DNA from: Acinetobacter terrae
GTDB lineage: Bacteria; Pseudomonadota; Gammaproteobacteria; Pseudomonadales; Moraxellaceae
Direction: 5' to 3'
DNA: 64,000 bases
Assembly: GCF_013004375.1 (NCBI RefSeq)
Contig: NZ_JABERI010000002.1
Coordinates: 62,001 to 126,000, forward strand
The translations under genes were made by a program, and so were the position numbers. A model generated the notes under the pieces. The model was not told the DNA's origin and searched no databases. It worked only from the letters and a program-made list of their open reading frames with translations. This document shows, piece after piece, positions 1 to 6,886 of the stretch (positions are counted from its first letter, which is position 1; every line of letters starts with the position of its first letter).

Positions 1-353
1 TGAATAATGTCATTTTTTCGCACTAGCTCAAAACGGTCAACGTTATAAACTAACCATGCTGGGCGACCTTGTTCGATACTATAAATGCCGTAGCAAAGTG
101 CTGCAATTTGAATCGCAATAATAACGGTTAAATCAAATTTAAGCGTTTTTTTGCCTTCTTTATAAACCAATAGACCTAACACTGGCCCAATAATCACATC
201 GACAGTCAGCATCATGAGAAATATTTGCGTCACTCCCACGGCTTTGGCGAGTGGTGAGGAATACCAAATAAAAAATACCAGTCCAATCACCAATAAGGAG
301 ATAAAGATGGAAATGGATAAATGGCTGAAGAAAAATTTTAGGCGTTTTGACAT
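1..353 (-). CDS. tfpZ: TfpZ-like type IV pilin accessory membrane protein (partial)
   Basis: The gene runs off the left edge, so only the first 117 codons are seen, starting at the ATG at 353. The product begins MSKRLKFFF and has hydrophobic segments at about residues 12-30, 40-62 and 74-93. The stretch around residues 50-66, with Asp and the motif IIGPVLGLLVYKEGKK, followed by a D-L-x-V-I segment and Gln, is what I know from the TfpX/TfpZ family. These are inner-membrane accessory proteins encoded next to particular pilin alleles in Pseudomonas and Moraxella and needed for normal surface piliation. It lies downstream of the resident, now interrupted, pilin gene on the same strand, which supports the assignment. 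The family call is from motif recognition and position; the exact subfamily is not certain. Confidence 0.7.
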   Translation of the reverse strand, partial: MSKRLKFFFSHLSISIFISLLVIGLVFFIWYSSPLAKAVGVTQIFLMMLTVDVIIGPVLGLLVYKEGKKTLKFDLTVIIAIQIAALCYGIYSIEQGRPAWLVYNVDRFELVRKNDII

Positions 354-379
354 TTTTTATATCTACTTCTAATAAATTT

Positions 380-742
380 CTATTCACAAAAAATTAAAGA
401 CTCTTTAATAGAAAATATTTCTATTTGATTCAATAATTCTTTCTGCTCTTCTACTGTTAAAATCTTTTCAGCCGTTTCGTTTATAATTTCGACTATAGTT
501 AATTCAGTATTCTTTAATTTTCGCTGAATACTTACCTGATATTTAATTCTTAGCGCATCAAAGCTCTCGCACTCAAAAGGTATATCCAGCGAAACTTCTT
601 TTACGAAATCATATCTTGATGGAGCTATATTCTCATCTTTTAGGATTTTCCAATTTTCTACAACAATAGCCCCATTCTTATTTTTAAATTTTAACTGTAT
701 GGATTGCTCATAAATTTCATTAATACCATTGTGTATAGACAT
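380..742 (-). CDS. Unknown 120-aa protein between pilin and tfpZ-like gene
   Basis: I do not recognise this 120-residue protein. It has no signal peptide or membrane segment. It alternates charged and hydrophobic residues and ends in a Glu/Lys-rich predicted helix (about residues 88-115), so it is probably soluble and cytoplasmic. The ATG at 742 is preceded by GAGA. It lies 26 bases upstream of the TfpZ-like start and 28 bases downstream of the perfect-stem terminator after the pilin remnant, so it is probably co-transcribed with the TfpZ-like gene. Its GC content is low even for this genome. A role linked to the pilin is only suggested by position. Confidence 0.55.
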   Translation of the reverse strand: MSIHNGINEIYEQSIQLKFKNKNGAIVVENWKILKDENIAPSRYDFVKEVSLDIPFECESFDALRIKYQVSIQRKLKNTELTIVEIINETAEKILTVEEQKELLNQIEIFSIKESLIFCE

Positions 743-770
743 TCAAATTTATCTCATTTGTTTTAAAAAG

Positions 771-810
771 TTAAATAAAAAAGACTGGCTCACCAGTCTT
801 TTTTATTTAA
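771..810 (-). terminator. Terminator of the resident pilin gene
   Basis: An 18-base perfect inverted repeat (771-788 with 793-810) has the core GACTGG/CCAGTC, a 4-base loop and A/T-rich flanks. It sits 7 bases beyond the pilin stop codon and would end most pilin transcripts before the two accessory genes. Confidence 0.85.
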
Positions 811-817
811 CTTATTA

Positions 818-1291
818 TTAACCGCGACAACTTGCTGGCAAGAATTTAACTGGCATTTCTTTACCAGTTTCAGCTGATGGACCACATACCCAACTATTTA
901 CTGAGGTATTAAGTGTAGCCTTTGTTAAGGCTGCACTAGCACCCATTGGTGTCATAGTAATCGCTTTACTTGCTGCCCCTTTTAGATCAGATGCACTGGT
1001 AGCTGTAACTGTGATTACACCATCTTCATCAGTAGTTACACTTGCTACATATTTAGTCCCTGGAGCTGAGTTTGCATCACCAGTAACACCAATCTCACAG
1101 CCAAAACCGTTTTCGTCTGGTAATACTGCAGCAGTTTGATAAGCTTCAGTTACTGCTGTACGACAAGTAGAGCCAGCTAAAACAATCTCAGATACTTTTG
1201 CACGAACTGTGTAATCTTGGTAAGCAGGTAGTGCAACAGCAGCCAAAATTCCGATAATCGCGATCACGATCATTAATGAAAACCATTCCAT
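818..1291 (-). pseudogene. pilA: 3' part of the resident type IV pilin gene, split by element insertion
   Basis: Bases 818-1277 encode a major pilin from Leu-Met of the conserved N-terminal helix onward ([19 protein letters not shown]) to a C-terminal Cys-loop ending in ASCRG. The prepilin leader, the cleavage-site Gly-Phe and Glu5 are missing. The first codons of the present open frame (MEWFS, 1291-1278) come from the element end, so a product could not be processed by prepilin peptidase. The missing 35 bases lie at 12964-12998. Joining 12998..12964 to 1277..818 gives an exact 164-codon frame with no base gained or lost. Cys pairs are visible in TCRTAV/GFGCEIG and in WVCG/ASCRG, the latter forming the usual D-region loop. 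The allele is interrupted but not otherwise decayed, so excision would restore it. Confidence 0.9.
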
Positions 1292-1410
1292 AAGTCACTT
1301 TATATGGACATGAATCAAACCATTGAAATATCTTATTTTTCTTAATTTTTCATTTTGTCCATATGGATATTGTTTTAAATAGACAAGTTTTTCCAATTTG
1401 TCCATATTAG
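1288..1410. repeat. Left-end inverted and subterminal repeats of the element
   Basis: CCATAAGT at 1288-1295 is the inverse of ACTTATGG at 12952-12959 on the right end. Inside it lie TATATGGACAT (1301-1311), TGTCCATATGGATA (1356-1369) and TTTGTCCATATTAG (1397-1410). These are probable recombinase-binding repeats. Confidence 0.7.
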
Positions 1411-1513
1411 AAAATGGCTTTTACTCAGTGCGGTAGGACGAATTTTGATAAAGACTGGTTGTGAGATATTTTAAAATTTTGTTAAGCTAAAAACCGGATA
1501 AAAAAATCCAGAC

Positions 1514-1684
1514 TCATTTATAAGCCAACTTCTGTATTTCTTCTTTATGTTGACAGATCACATGTCTTGCATGATGCAGAACGCTACATCGAGTCACTTC
1601 ATCATAGCTAAATTGCATAGGCAAAACTTTTACAGCTGGACGAGGTATTCGTTCGGTTACTTTGAAGTCTTTTAGTTGTTTCAT
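1514..1684 (-). CDS. Small 56-aa protein in the element's left arm
   Basis: A 56-codon frame starts at the ATG at 1684 with GAGGG 8 bases upstream, which is a good ribosome-binding site. The product is basic and His-rich in its second half (for example SVLHHARHVICQHKEE) and has no membrane segment. I do not recognise it. It points toward the element's left end and away from the pilin promoter. It could be a small element-encoded factor, or a remnant of a longer gene. Confidence 0.45.
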   Translation of the reverse strand: MKQLKDFKVTERIPRPAVKVLPMQFSYDEVTRCSVLHHARHVICQHKEEIQKLAYK

Positions 1685-1869
1685 TCTATTATTCCCTCAT
1701 GGATAAAATCTTCAGCATAGAACAGCATTCTTATTTTCAGATTGCTTTCATCTGCACACAAGGAACCATCACGAAACCAATATAGTTATCTGCTTACGTA
1801 ACTGCTAATAATTTAGCTTTTATAGTGACAAGCTACTTAAGATATGACATCTCACAAAACCCCAAAAAC

Positions 1870-1884
1870 TGACATTTTTTGTCA
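1870..1884. promoter_or_regulatory. Palindrome upstream of the element pilin, probable PilR-type activator site
   Basis: TGACATTTTTTGTCA is a perfect TGACA-N5-TGTCA palindrome. The identical 15-mer occurs at 13176-13190 upstream of the resident pilin promoter, at almost the same distance (centre about 101-102 bases from the -24 GG). The spacing suits an enhancer site for a sigma54 activator such as PilR; the protein is inferred. Confidence 0.6.
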
Positions 1885-1976
1885 TTTTATTACATAACTT
1901 TACTTTACTGATTTTTAAAATTTTCAATCTCTTAAACAATGTATTGATTTGACATGTAATTATTGGATAATATGCT

Positions 1977-1994
1977 TTGGCACACTTTGTGCAA
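1977..1994 (+). promoter_or_regulatory. Sigma54 promoter of the element pilin
   Basis: TTGGCACACTTTGTGCAA has the GG-N10-GC arrangement (GG 1979-1980, GC 1991-1992) of RpoN -24/-12 promoters. It lies about 60 bases before the pilin start, as expected for pilin genes. Confidence 0.85.
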
Positions 1995-2052
1995 ACTATA
2001 AATTAGCTTACAAAGCTTATAATTAAATTAACAAACATTTGTGGAGAATGTT

Positions 2053-2505
2053 ATGAATGCTCAAAAAGGCTTTACCTTAATCGAGCTGATGATAGTTGTC
2101 GCTATTATTGGTATTTTGGCAGCAATTGCGATTCCTGCTTATCAGGATTATACAACTCGGGCTAAAGTTACAGAAGTGATGAATTATGCTGCAGCTGCTA
2201 AGTCAGCAGTTAGTGAATGTTTAAGTTCAACAGGTGTTACTACCTCATGTGATACCAATGCTGAAGCTGGATTAGAAGCTGCAACATCTTTGACATCACC
2301 ATATGTTACAAGTGTTACTGTTGGCACTGGGGGTTCAATTACCGCAGTAGTTAAAGGTACTAATGCTACATCTGGTAATGTTGCTTTGGATGGTGCTAGT
2401 CTAGTATTGACTCCCGCTTTGTCAAATGCTGGTGTTGCTTGGACTTGTAAAATATCAAACGTAGCTCTTAATAAATTTGTACCACAAACTTGTCGTTCAA
2501 CTTAA
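2053..2505 (+). CDS. pilA: Type IV major pilin carried by the element
   Basis: This is a complete prepilin of 150 residues. The ATG at 2053 is chosen because GGAGAATGTT precedes it and it gives the leader MNAQKG, cleaved before Phe by prepilin peptidase, with Glu at position 5 of the mature protein. The N-terminal helix is [20 protein letters not shown]. The C-terminal Cys loop runs from WTC to QTC, and a second pair lies in SEC/TSC. The protein ends in Arg-Ser-Thr, whereas the resident pilin ends in Arg-Gly. A hydroxyl C-terminus suits a TfpO-type glycosyltransferase, which is encoded immediately downstream. Leader and promoter closely match those of the interrupted resident gene, so it was probably captured from another Acinetobacter. 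It is likely to be the expressed major pilin here, because the resident gene is broken. Confidence 0.92.
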   Translation: MNAQKGFTLIELMIVVAIIGILAAIAIPAYQDYTTRAKVTEVMNYAAAAKSAVSECLSSTGVTTSCDTNAEAGLEAATSLTSPYVTSVTVGTGGSITAVVKGTNATSGNVALDGASLVLTPALSNAGVAWTCKISNVALNKFVPQTCRST

Positions 2506-2515
2506 TTGATTTAGT

Positions 2516-3784
2516 TTGCTAAATTTAATAAAAAATAAAGAGCTATTTATAGCTCTTTATTTTTTAATTTTTAATTTGGGTTTTTCTGTTCATATTAGTT
2601 CTAATTTTTATAATGAAGCTCGGCTTCTGGAAATTTTTCTTTTATTAAGTCTAGGGATTTTTAGTGGTTTTGTTAAAAATATAGTTTTTCATAAAATAGA
2701 GTATATATTTTTACTGTTCTTTATTTTTTCTATATTTTTTTTAAAGAACCAACCATTTATTTTTTTTGAAATATTATTATTTTACTTATTGTTTAAGGCT
2801 TTTTTTGCGCTGAATTATAATTCGAAAATATCAAAAGCTATAATTTTGTTAAGTTTTTTAATTTTTTTGATGTTTCCTGTTTCTATTCTTCATTATCTAA
2901 ATAGTGGGCTGTATCAAAATTGGTATCCAATGCCATGGAATATTCGTATTTATAACAGTTATTTTTTGATTTTTTCTATTTTTGCTATTTGGTTTTATCT
3001 CAAAGAAGATAAATATAAAAATATTTACTTGATTTTTATATTCTTGGCTTTCTTATCTATTCTATTAGATGGTGGCCGTTCAGCTACTTTAGCTTATACA
3101 ATTTTTATCGTTATAGTTTGTATATTTAATCGTTTAGAACGGTTTAAATTATTGCTTATTTACTGTTCAACATGGTTAGCTTATTTTTCTATTGTCTATT
3201 TCTCTAGTCAGTCAGCTTCAACTCTAAGGTCTATAACTAGAGAATCTACAAGCGGACGTTATGAACTGTGGCTAAATGCTTTTCAATGTTGGTTAGAAAA
3301 CCCAATATTGGGGTGTGGTTTTTACCAATTGGATAAATATCCAAGCTTATCAGCACATCCCCATAATTTATTTGTTCAAATTTTGACTGAAACAGGATTG
3401 ATTGGATTTATATTTTTAAGTTTTATTATTTTTAAAGTAGTTAAAAATATAAGTTGGAACTTTAAACAAAACTATTTTGTCTTAGCCGCATTGTTTTCAG
3501 TAGCTATAGAGCTATCTTTTTCAGGGATTCATATTTACCCTGTGACACAAGTTGCGCTTCTATGGTTATTTGTTTTTCTTCTTAAAAATCCAGAATTCTC
3601 TCATGCATCATATTTTAATTATTTGAAAATTAAAAATTCAAAAATAGATAAATTAATTCAATTATTTATTTATTTATTTATATTAATTATATTTATTTAC
3701 TTATTTATAAATACATCTGTGTTATCAGAAAATTTACCATCTACTCCACCAAGATTTTGGGAATATGGATATCAGTTATTCTAA
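2516..3784 (+). CDS. tfpO: TfpO-like pilin O-oligosaccharyltransferase (Wzy/O-antigen ligase family)
   Basis: A 422-residue polytopic membrane protein with about ten hydrophobic segments. It carries the Wzy_C signature of O-antigen ligases and protein O-oligosaccharyltransferases: GGRSA near residue 187, GRYELW near 247, and the periplasmic motif SAHPHNLFVQILTETG near 279-294 with its His. Placement directly after a pilin gene points to TfpO, which adds an oligosaccharide to the C-terminal Ser of the pilin in Pseudomonas group I and in Acinetobacter. The frame opens with TTG at 2516, and a long terminator hairpin covers its first codons, so the true start could be further in. The gene is strikingly AT-rich even for this window, as is common for surface-glycan transferases acquired horizontally. 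The family call is firm; substrate specificity is inferred. Confidence 0.85.
   Translation: MLNLIKNKELFIALYFLIFNLGFSVHISSNFYNEARLLEIFLLLSLGIFSGFVKNIVFHKIEYIFLLFFIFSIFFLKNQPFIFFEILLFYLLFKAFFALNYNSKISKAIILLSFLIFLMFPVSILHYLNSGLYQNWYPMPWNIRIYNSYFLIFSIFAIWFYLKEDKYKNIYLIFIFLAFLSILLDGGRSATLAYTIFIVIVCIFNRLERFKLLLIYCSTWLAYFSIVYFSSQSASTLRSITRESTSGRYELWLNAFQCWLENPILGCGFYQLDKYPSLSAHPHNLFVQILTETGLIGFIFLSFIIFKVVKNISWNFKQNYFVLAALFSVAIELSFSGIHIYPVTQVALLWLFVFLLKNPEFSHASYFNYLKIKNSKIDKLIQLFIYLFILIIFIYLFINTSVLSENLPSTPPRFWEYGYQLF
2530..2570 (+). terminator. Terminator after the element pilin, overlapping the start of tfpO
   Basis: A perfect 15-base stem (2530-2544 with 2551-2565, core AAAGAGCT/AGCTCTTT) has a 6-base loop and is followed by T-rich sequence. 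It lies inside the first codons of the tfpO frame, so tfpO would be made mainly by read-through. Confidence 0.85.
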
Positions 3785-3830
3785 TATAAAATATATGAAA
3801 ATATTGCTAAGTATCAACTAAAAAGTAAAC

Positions 3831-4261
3831 ATGTATTCATTACCAAAACCATTTGAAATCTGCCCAACCCTGCATACGAGCTAGCAATTATTGCACTTTA
3901 CAAAAAAATAGAAATTACAACTAAACGCGCGATCAAGATTGATTGTCCCGATACTGACCCAAAAAAACTGTTTTATTTTAATGAACTGAAAAAAGAATTA
4001 AAAAACAAACATATCGAGATAGAAGCCTTTACCAATTATCAAGCAATAAATGAGCTTAGATGTTTAAATAATAGTATCAAACATTCCCATACTGTAAATG
4101 ACGAACTAGCTAATTATGCAGGGTGGGAAAAAAACAAACAGCTCTCAGGTTTAAAGGCCGTCCTTATCAGACTAAATCCACTCTGCCAACAGTATTTAGA
4201 TGAAATACTCAATACTTTTCATAAAAAATATCAAGAATTATCTGATAATGCTGACAACTAA
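3831..4261 (+). pseudogene. HEPN-like gene with a one-base frameshift
   Basis: An ATG at 3831 opens MYSLPKPFE and soon meets a stop, while a second frame continues from the same point to a TAA at 4259-4261 with NLPNPAYELAIIALYKK and about 130 residues. One extra A in the run near 3857-3859 would fuse the two frames exactly, and the total length (431) is one base short of a multiple of three. The joined product would have 143 residues. A helix containing R-x6-KHSH (LRCLNNSIKHSH) resembles the Rx4-6H motif of HEPN-domain proteins, a group rich in toxins and defence RNases. It is therefore probably a recently inactivated cargo gene. The HEPN call rests on one motif and is tentative. Confidence 0.55.
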
Positions 4262-4313
4262 TTGTTATTGTCGGGCCAGTATTCAGTGTATAAATTAAAT
4301 CTTGCTAATCCTA

Positions 4314-4343
4314 AAAGCCCAATCATCTACTTGATTGAGCCTT
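4314..4343 (+). terminator. Weak stem-loop after the HEPN-like pseudogene
   Basis: AAAGCCCAATCA pairs with TGATTGAGCCTTT across a 5-base loop, with one bulge. The T-tract is poor, so it is a possible terminator only. No other feature is seen between 4262 and 4468. Confidence 0.4.
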
Positions 4344-4468
4344 TGAACTTTCGATTGCTTAATATACATACTATAGCTAAAATCTAAAGATCGTAGCACA
4401 GAAATATTTTTGTAAAATACCATTTTATAAGGTTTCTGGTGTGCTATAAAATTAAGTAATCAGCTATA

Positions 4469-4825
4469 TTACGAACTAGTTTTCTGCCTCAAGTCAAAAT
4501 TTTCCAGCAACAGAGAATTGCACTTTTCCAGTAGTTTTTCATAATCTTCTTTAAGCTGCTCATAATCTGTTTTAACCGCTTTAGTCTTGCTTTTTGCTTG
4601 TTCAATCTGTTGTGCAGGAGAAGGCTCTTCTTGCCCCATTTCCTGCGCAGCTAGCTCAATTTCTTCAACCAATGCAGCATGTCGGCTCTTCTTAATCGAA
4701 CCCCGTTTACGTCCTGCTTCAAGCGCTACAGTATCATTATTAATCGCAGAACCTTTTGGCAGTGTAGTTGGCCTATTGGCTTTTAAACGCCCTAAAGCGG
4801 CATAGTATTCATTTAATGCGCTCAT
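4469..4825 (-). CDS. Small coiled-coil protein of the recombinase operon (TnpC-like)
   Basis: This 118-residue protein is the last gene of the recombinase operon, starting 3 bases after the stop of the preceding gene. Residues 28-48 contain NNDTVALEAGRKRGSIKKSR, a basic segment resembling a short DNA-binding helix-turn-helix. Residues 70-115 form a heptad-like coiled coil (YEQLKEDYEKLLEK). Tn554 has a small third gene, tnpC (about 125 residues), that assists its two recombinases and affects orientation; size, position and layout agree here. Homology was not tested. It is probably an accessory DNA-binding protein for integration or excision. Confidence 0.6.
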   Translation of the reverse strand: MSALNEYYAALGRLKANRPTTLPKGSAINNDTVALEAGRKRGSIKKSRHAALVEEIELAAQEMGQEEPSPAQQIEQAKSKTKAVKTDYEQLKEDYEKLLEKCNSLLLENFDLRQKTSS

Positions 4826-4828
4826 GCT

Positions 4829-6886
4829 CTAGCTCCCTATATTCACAGTTCGAATTTTTTGAATAGTCTTATTCAACGCCATAATGTCGCTGTCCATCTG
4901 CCCGTATAGCAAACTGCCTTGTGCTTGTTTATCTCGGACTCCTTGTATACGCTGAACTGCTTTTTGCATTTTTTCAGTACTGCTAGTATCAAAAACTGCA
5001 TGGGCACAACTCAGACAGCTCGTAATAGCGGTAAAGGAAATTTTTTCACAAGAATCAGAATTGGTACAGACACCAAAGAGGCTAGGTTTATAGGCAATCT
5101 CACCCTTCTTCATGCGCTTAACCGTTTCATCACGGTCTGGAAAGACCTTTAACAATTGCTTGCGGTCTTTTTGCAACTGAAAATACGTTCCTGCACCACC
5201 CAGCAAACGGCTAGAAGTATTAATGACCCCTTCTTCAAACTGCGCATAAGAATGCACTAAACGCTGATATTCCAGCTCTTGAATAAATTCTTTTTGACTA
5301 TCACTGGCTAAAATATTCGGAGAAAATACTGCATTATTTCGGTAATACAAAGTCATCGCTTCGGTTAAATGCTTATATTGAACCGACAGAGAACCTAGTC
5401 CGATAATGCCAGAGCGAGCACCATACACCGCCAAAGAACGCCTGAATTGATGTGTACAGATATTCCAGTATTCACCTATTTGACAGTCTTTCTCTTCACG
5501 CCAGTTACGGAAACCATCGAATGCTTCTAGCTCTGCTAAATCGCTTTCTTCAATTTTTAATCCATCTCCCAGTGATTGGGAAATGAAGTTTAAATACTTG
5601 TTAAAATTTGATTGTATTTTTGTTGGAGCACCTAAAAAATTGGAAATAAAATCTGTTTCACGATCAATATTTCGGTTATTTTTATGTCGCTGCTTTTGTG
5701 AATACAAGGTTGGAAATAATGGGTATTCAGCAGGATTAGACAAATCATAATGTGGATTGAGTAAAGCATACATTTCACCAATGCTTTGTGCTGCATTTAC
5801 ACCAAACTGAATATCTTCAAACGTGATCCAATAAGTGGATTTATTACCACCACCATGTAGCTTAGATGTATAACCCATCAACACATGCACACTATGTTCA
5901 TTGCTTTGAACGGTTTGATAGCAATCATAAGACAGTTGATTCACTTCATTGTCCCGCATGCCCGTGAAGAGGTGAATCCAAAGTTTAGCCATGCCTTGAA
6001 CGATGGTCATATAGCGAGTGAGGTTGGCATGTTTGTGAATTTGATTATTTTCAAACAGTGTCGTTAAACCCAGTAAATCACGGGCATCGGCAAAACTTAT
6101 TGCACGTTTTGCACGCTTAAATTCTACAGGCATGAGCGCAAAAGAGGCATCCTGCTGAGTACGTTGGAACCATTGCTTTAAAGCAAGCGTATGCTGATTA
6201 AACTCATTCAGTTTTTCCGCCAAACTGTTGATTAGAGCGATATAAATACGCGAAGGAATCAGTTTAGTTTGCGGTCCAACTTTGCTCGACTGCAAACGCA
6301 ACTGTGCAGCTATTTTTTTTAGATATTCAATGGATTTATACTCATTAAGAGCAGGAATGAGTAATGGATACTGCTGTTGTAAGGCAAAGCAATCAGTTAA
6401 AAATGCTTTAATATGGATTGCTTTTTGATAGCTCATGCCAGCATACGCATCATTTACTTTTGATATATAAGCAACATCATCAAATAACTGTTGCAACGTG
6501 CAACCATTGCGATAGGCGATGACAGCAAAATGACGCAAAATTGTATGCCGTTGTTCAACACTTTTAATAATCGACTTGCCAGATTTTATATAAAGCAAAG
6601 CAAAAATGATTTTTTTCATTTCTGCCCGAATTTGATAGAAGAGAAAATCATCTTCACGCGCATTTTCAAGCCAACTATTAAAATTTAGACGACAATGACA
6701 CTTAGGTAAATACGGAGAAAGATCCCACACATTATCTGCATAAACTGATAATGTTTCACTGCTCTTCATTCGCGATAATACAAAAGTATTTGGAACAGTT
6801 AGCTGATTATTCTGTAGGTTGTACTCATCAGGTAAAAACAGTTCAGCAATACCCAGTGAATACAAATATGAATTAAATGAACTCAT
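4829..6886 (-). CDS. Large tyrosine recombinase, third of the trio
   Basis: A 685-residue protein. ATG at 6886 is preferred over an in-frame GTG at 6895 because it overlaps the previous stop as ATGA. The C-terminal half carries a full tyrosine-recombinase set: Arg311 in FTGMRDNEV, a Lys in the strand region near 342-349, His479 and Arg482 in HQFRRS, His506 and the likely nucleophile Tyr515. After it comes a four-Cys cluster (C607, C613, C624, C627; C-x5-C-x10-C-x2-C) that looks zinc-binding. The protein is much longer than XerC/D or phage integrases, as in Tn554 TnpB and related mobile-element recombinases. It is translationally coupled to the two upstream recombinase genes and would act with them in moving the element. 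Confidence 0.8.
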   Translation of the reverse strand: MSSFNSYLYSLGIAELFLPDEYNLQNNQLTVPNTFVLSRMKSSETLSVYADNVWDLSPYLPKCHCRLNFNSWLENAREDDFLFYQIRAEMKKIIFALLYIKSGKSIIKSVEQRHTILRHFAVIAYRNGCTLQQLFDDVAYISKVNDAYAGMSYQKAIHIKAFLTDCFALQQQYPLLIPALNEYKSIEYLKKIAAQLRLQSSKVGPQTKLIPSRIYIALINSLAEKLNEFNQHTLALKQWFQRTQQDASFALMPVEFKRAKRAISFADARDLLGLTTLFENNQIHKHANLTRYMTIVQGMAKLWIHLFTGMRDNEVNQLSYDCYQTVQSNEHSVHVLMGYTSKLHGGGNKSTYWITFEDIQFGVNAAQSIGEMYALLNPHYDLSNPAEYPLFPTLYSQKQRHKNNRNIDRETDFISNFLGAPTKIQSNFNKYLNFISQSLGDGLKIEESDLAELEAFDGFRNWREEKDCQIGEYWNICTHQFRRSLAVYGARSGIIGLGSLSVQYKHLTEAMTLYYRNNAVFSPNILASDSQKEFIQELEYQRLVHSYAQFEEGVINTSSRLLGGAGTYFQLQKDRKQLLKVFPDRDETVKRMKKGEIAYKPSLFGVCTNSDSCEKISFTAITSCLSCAHAVFDTSSTEKMQKAVQRIQGVRDKQAQGSLLYGQMDSDIMALNKTIQKIRTVNIGS

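Noticed and set aside
818-1291. Intact second pilin gene starting MEWFS
   Set aside because: The leader and Gly-Phe cleavage site are missing and the first codons come from the element end; the real 5' end lies at 12964-12998.
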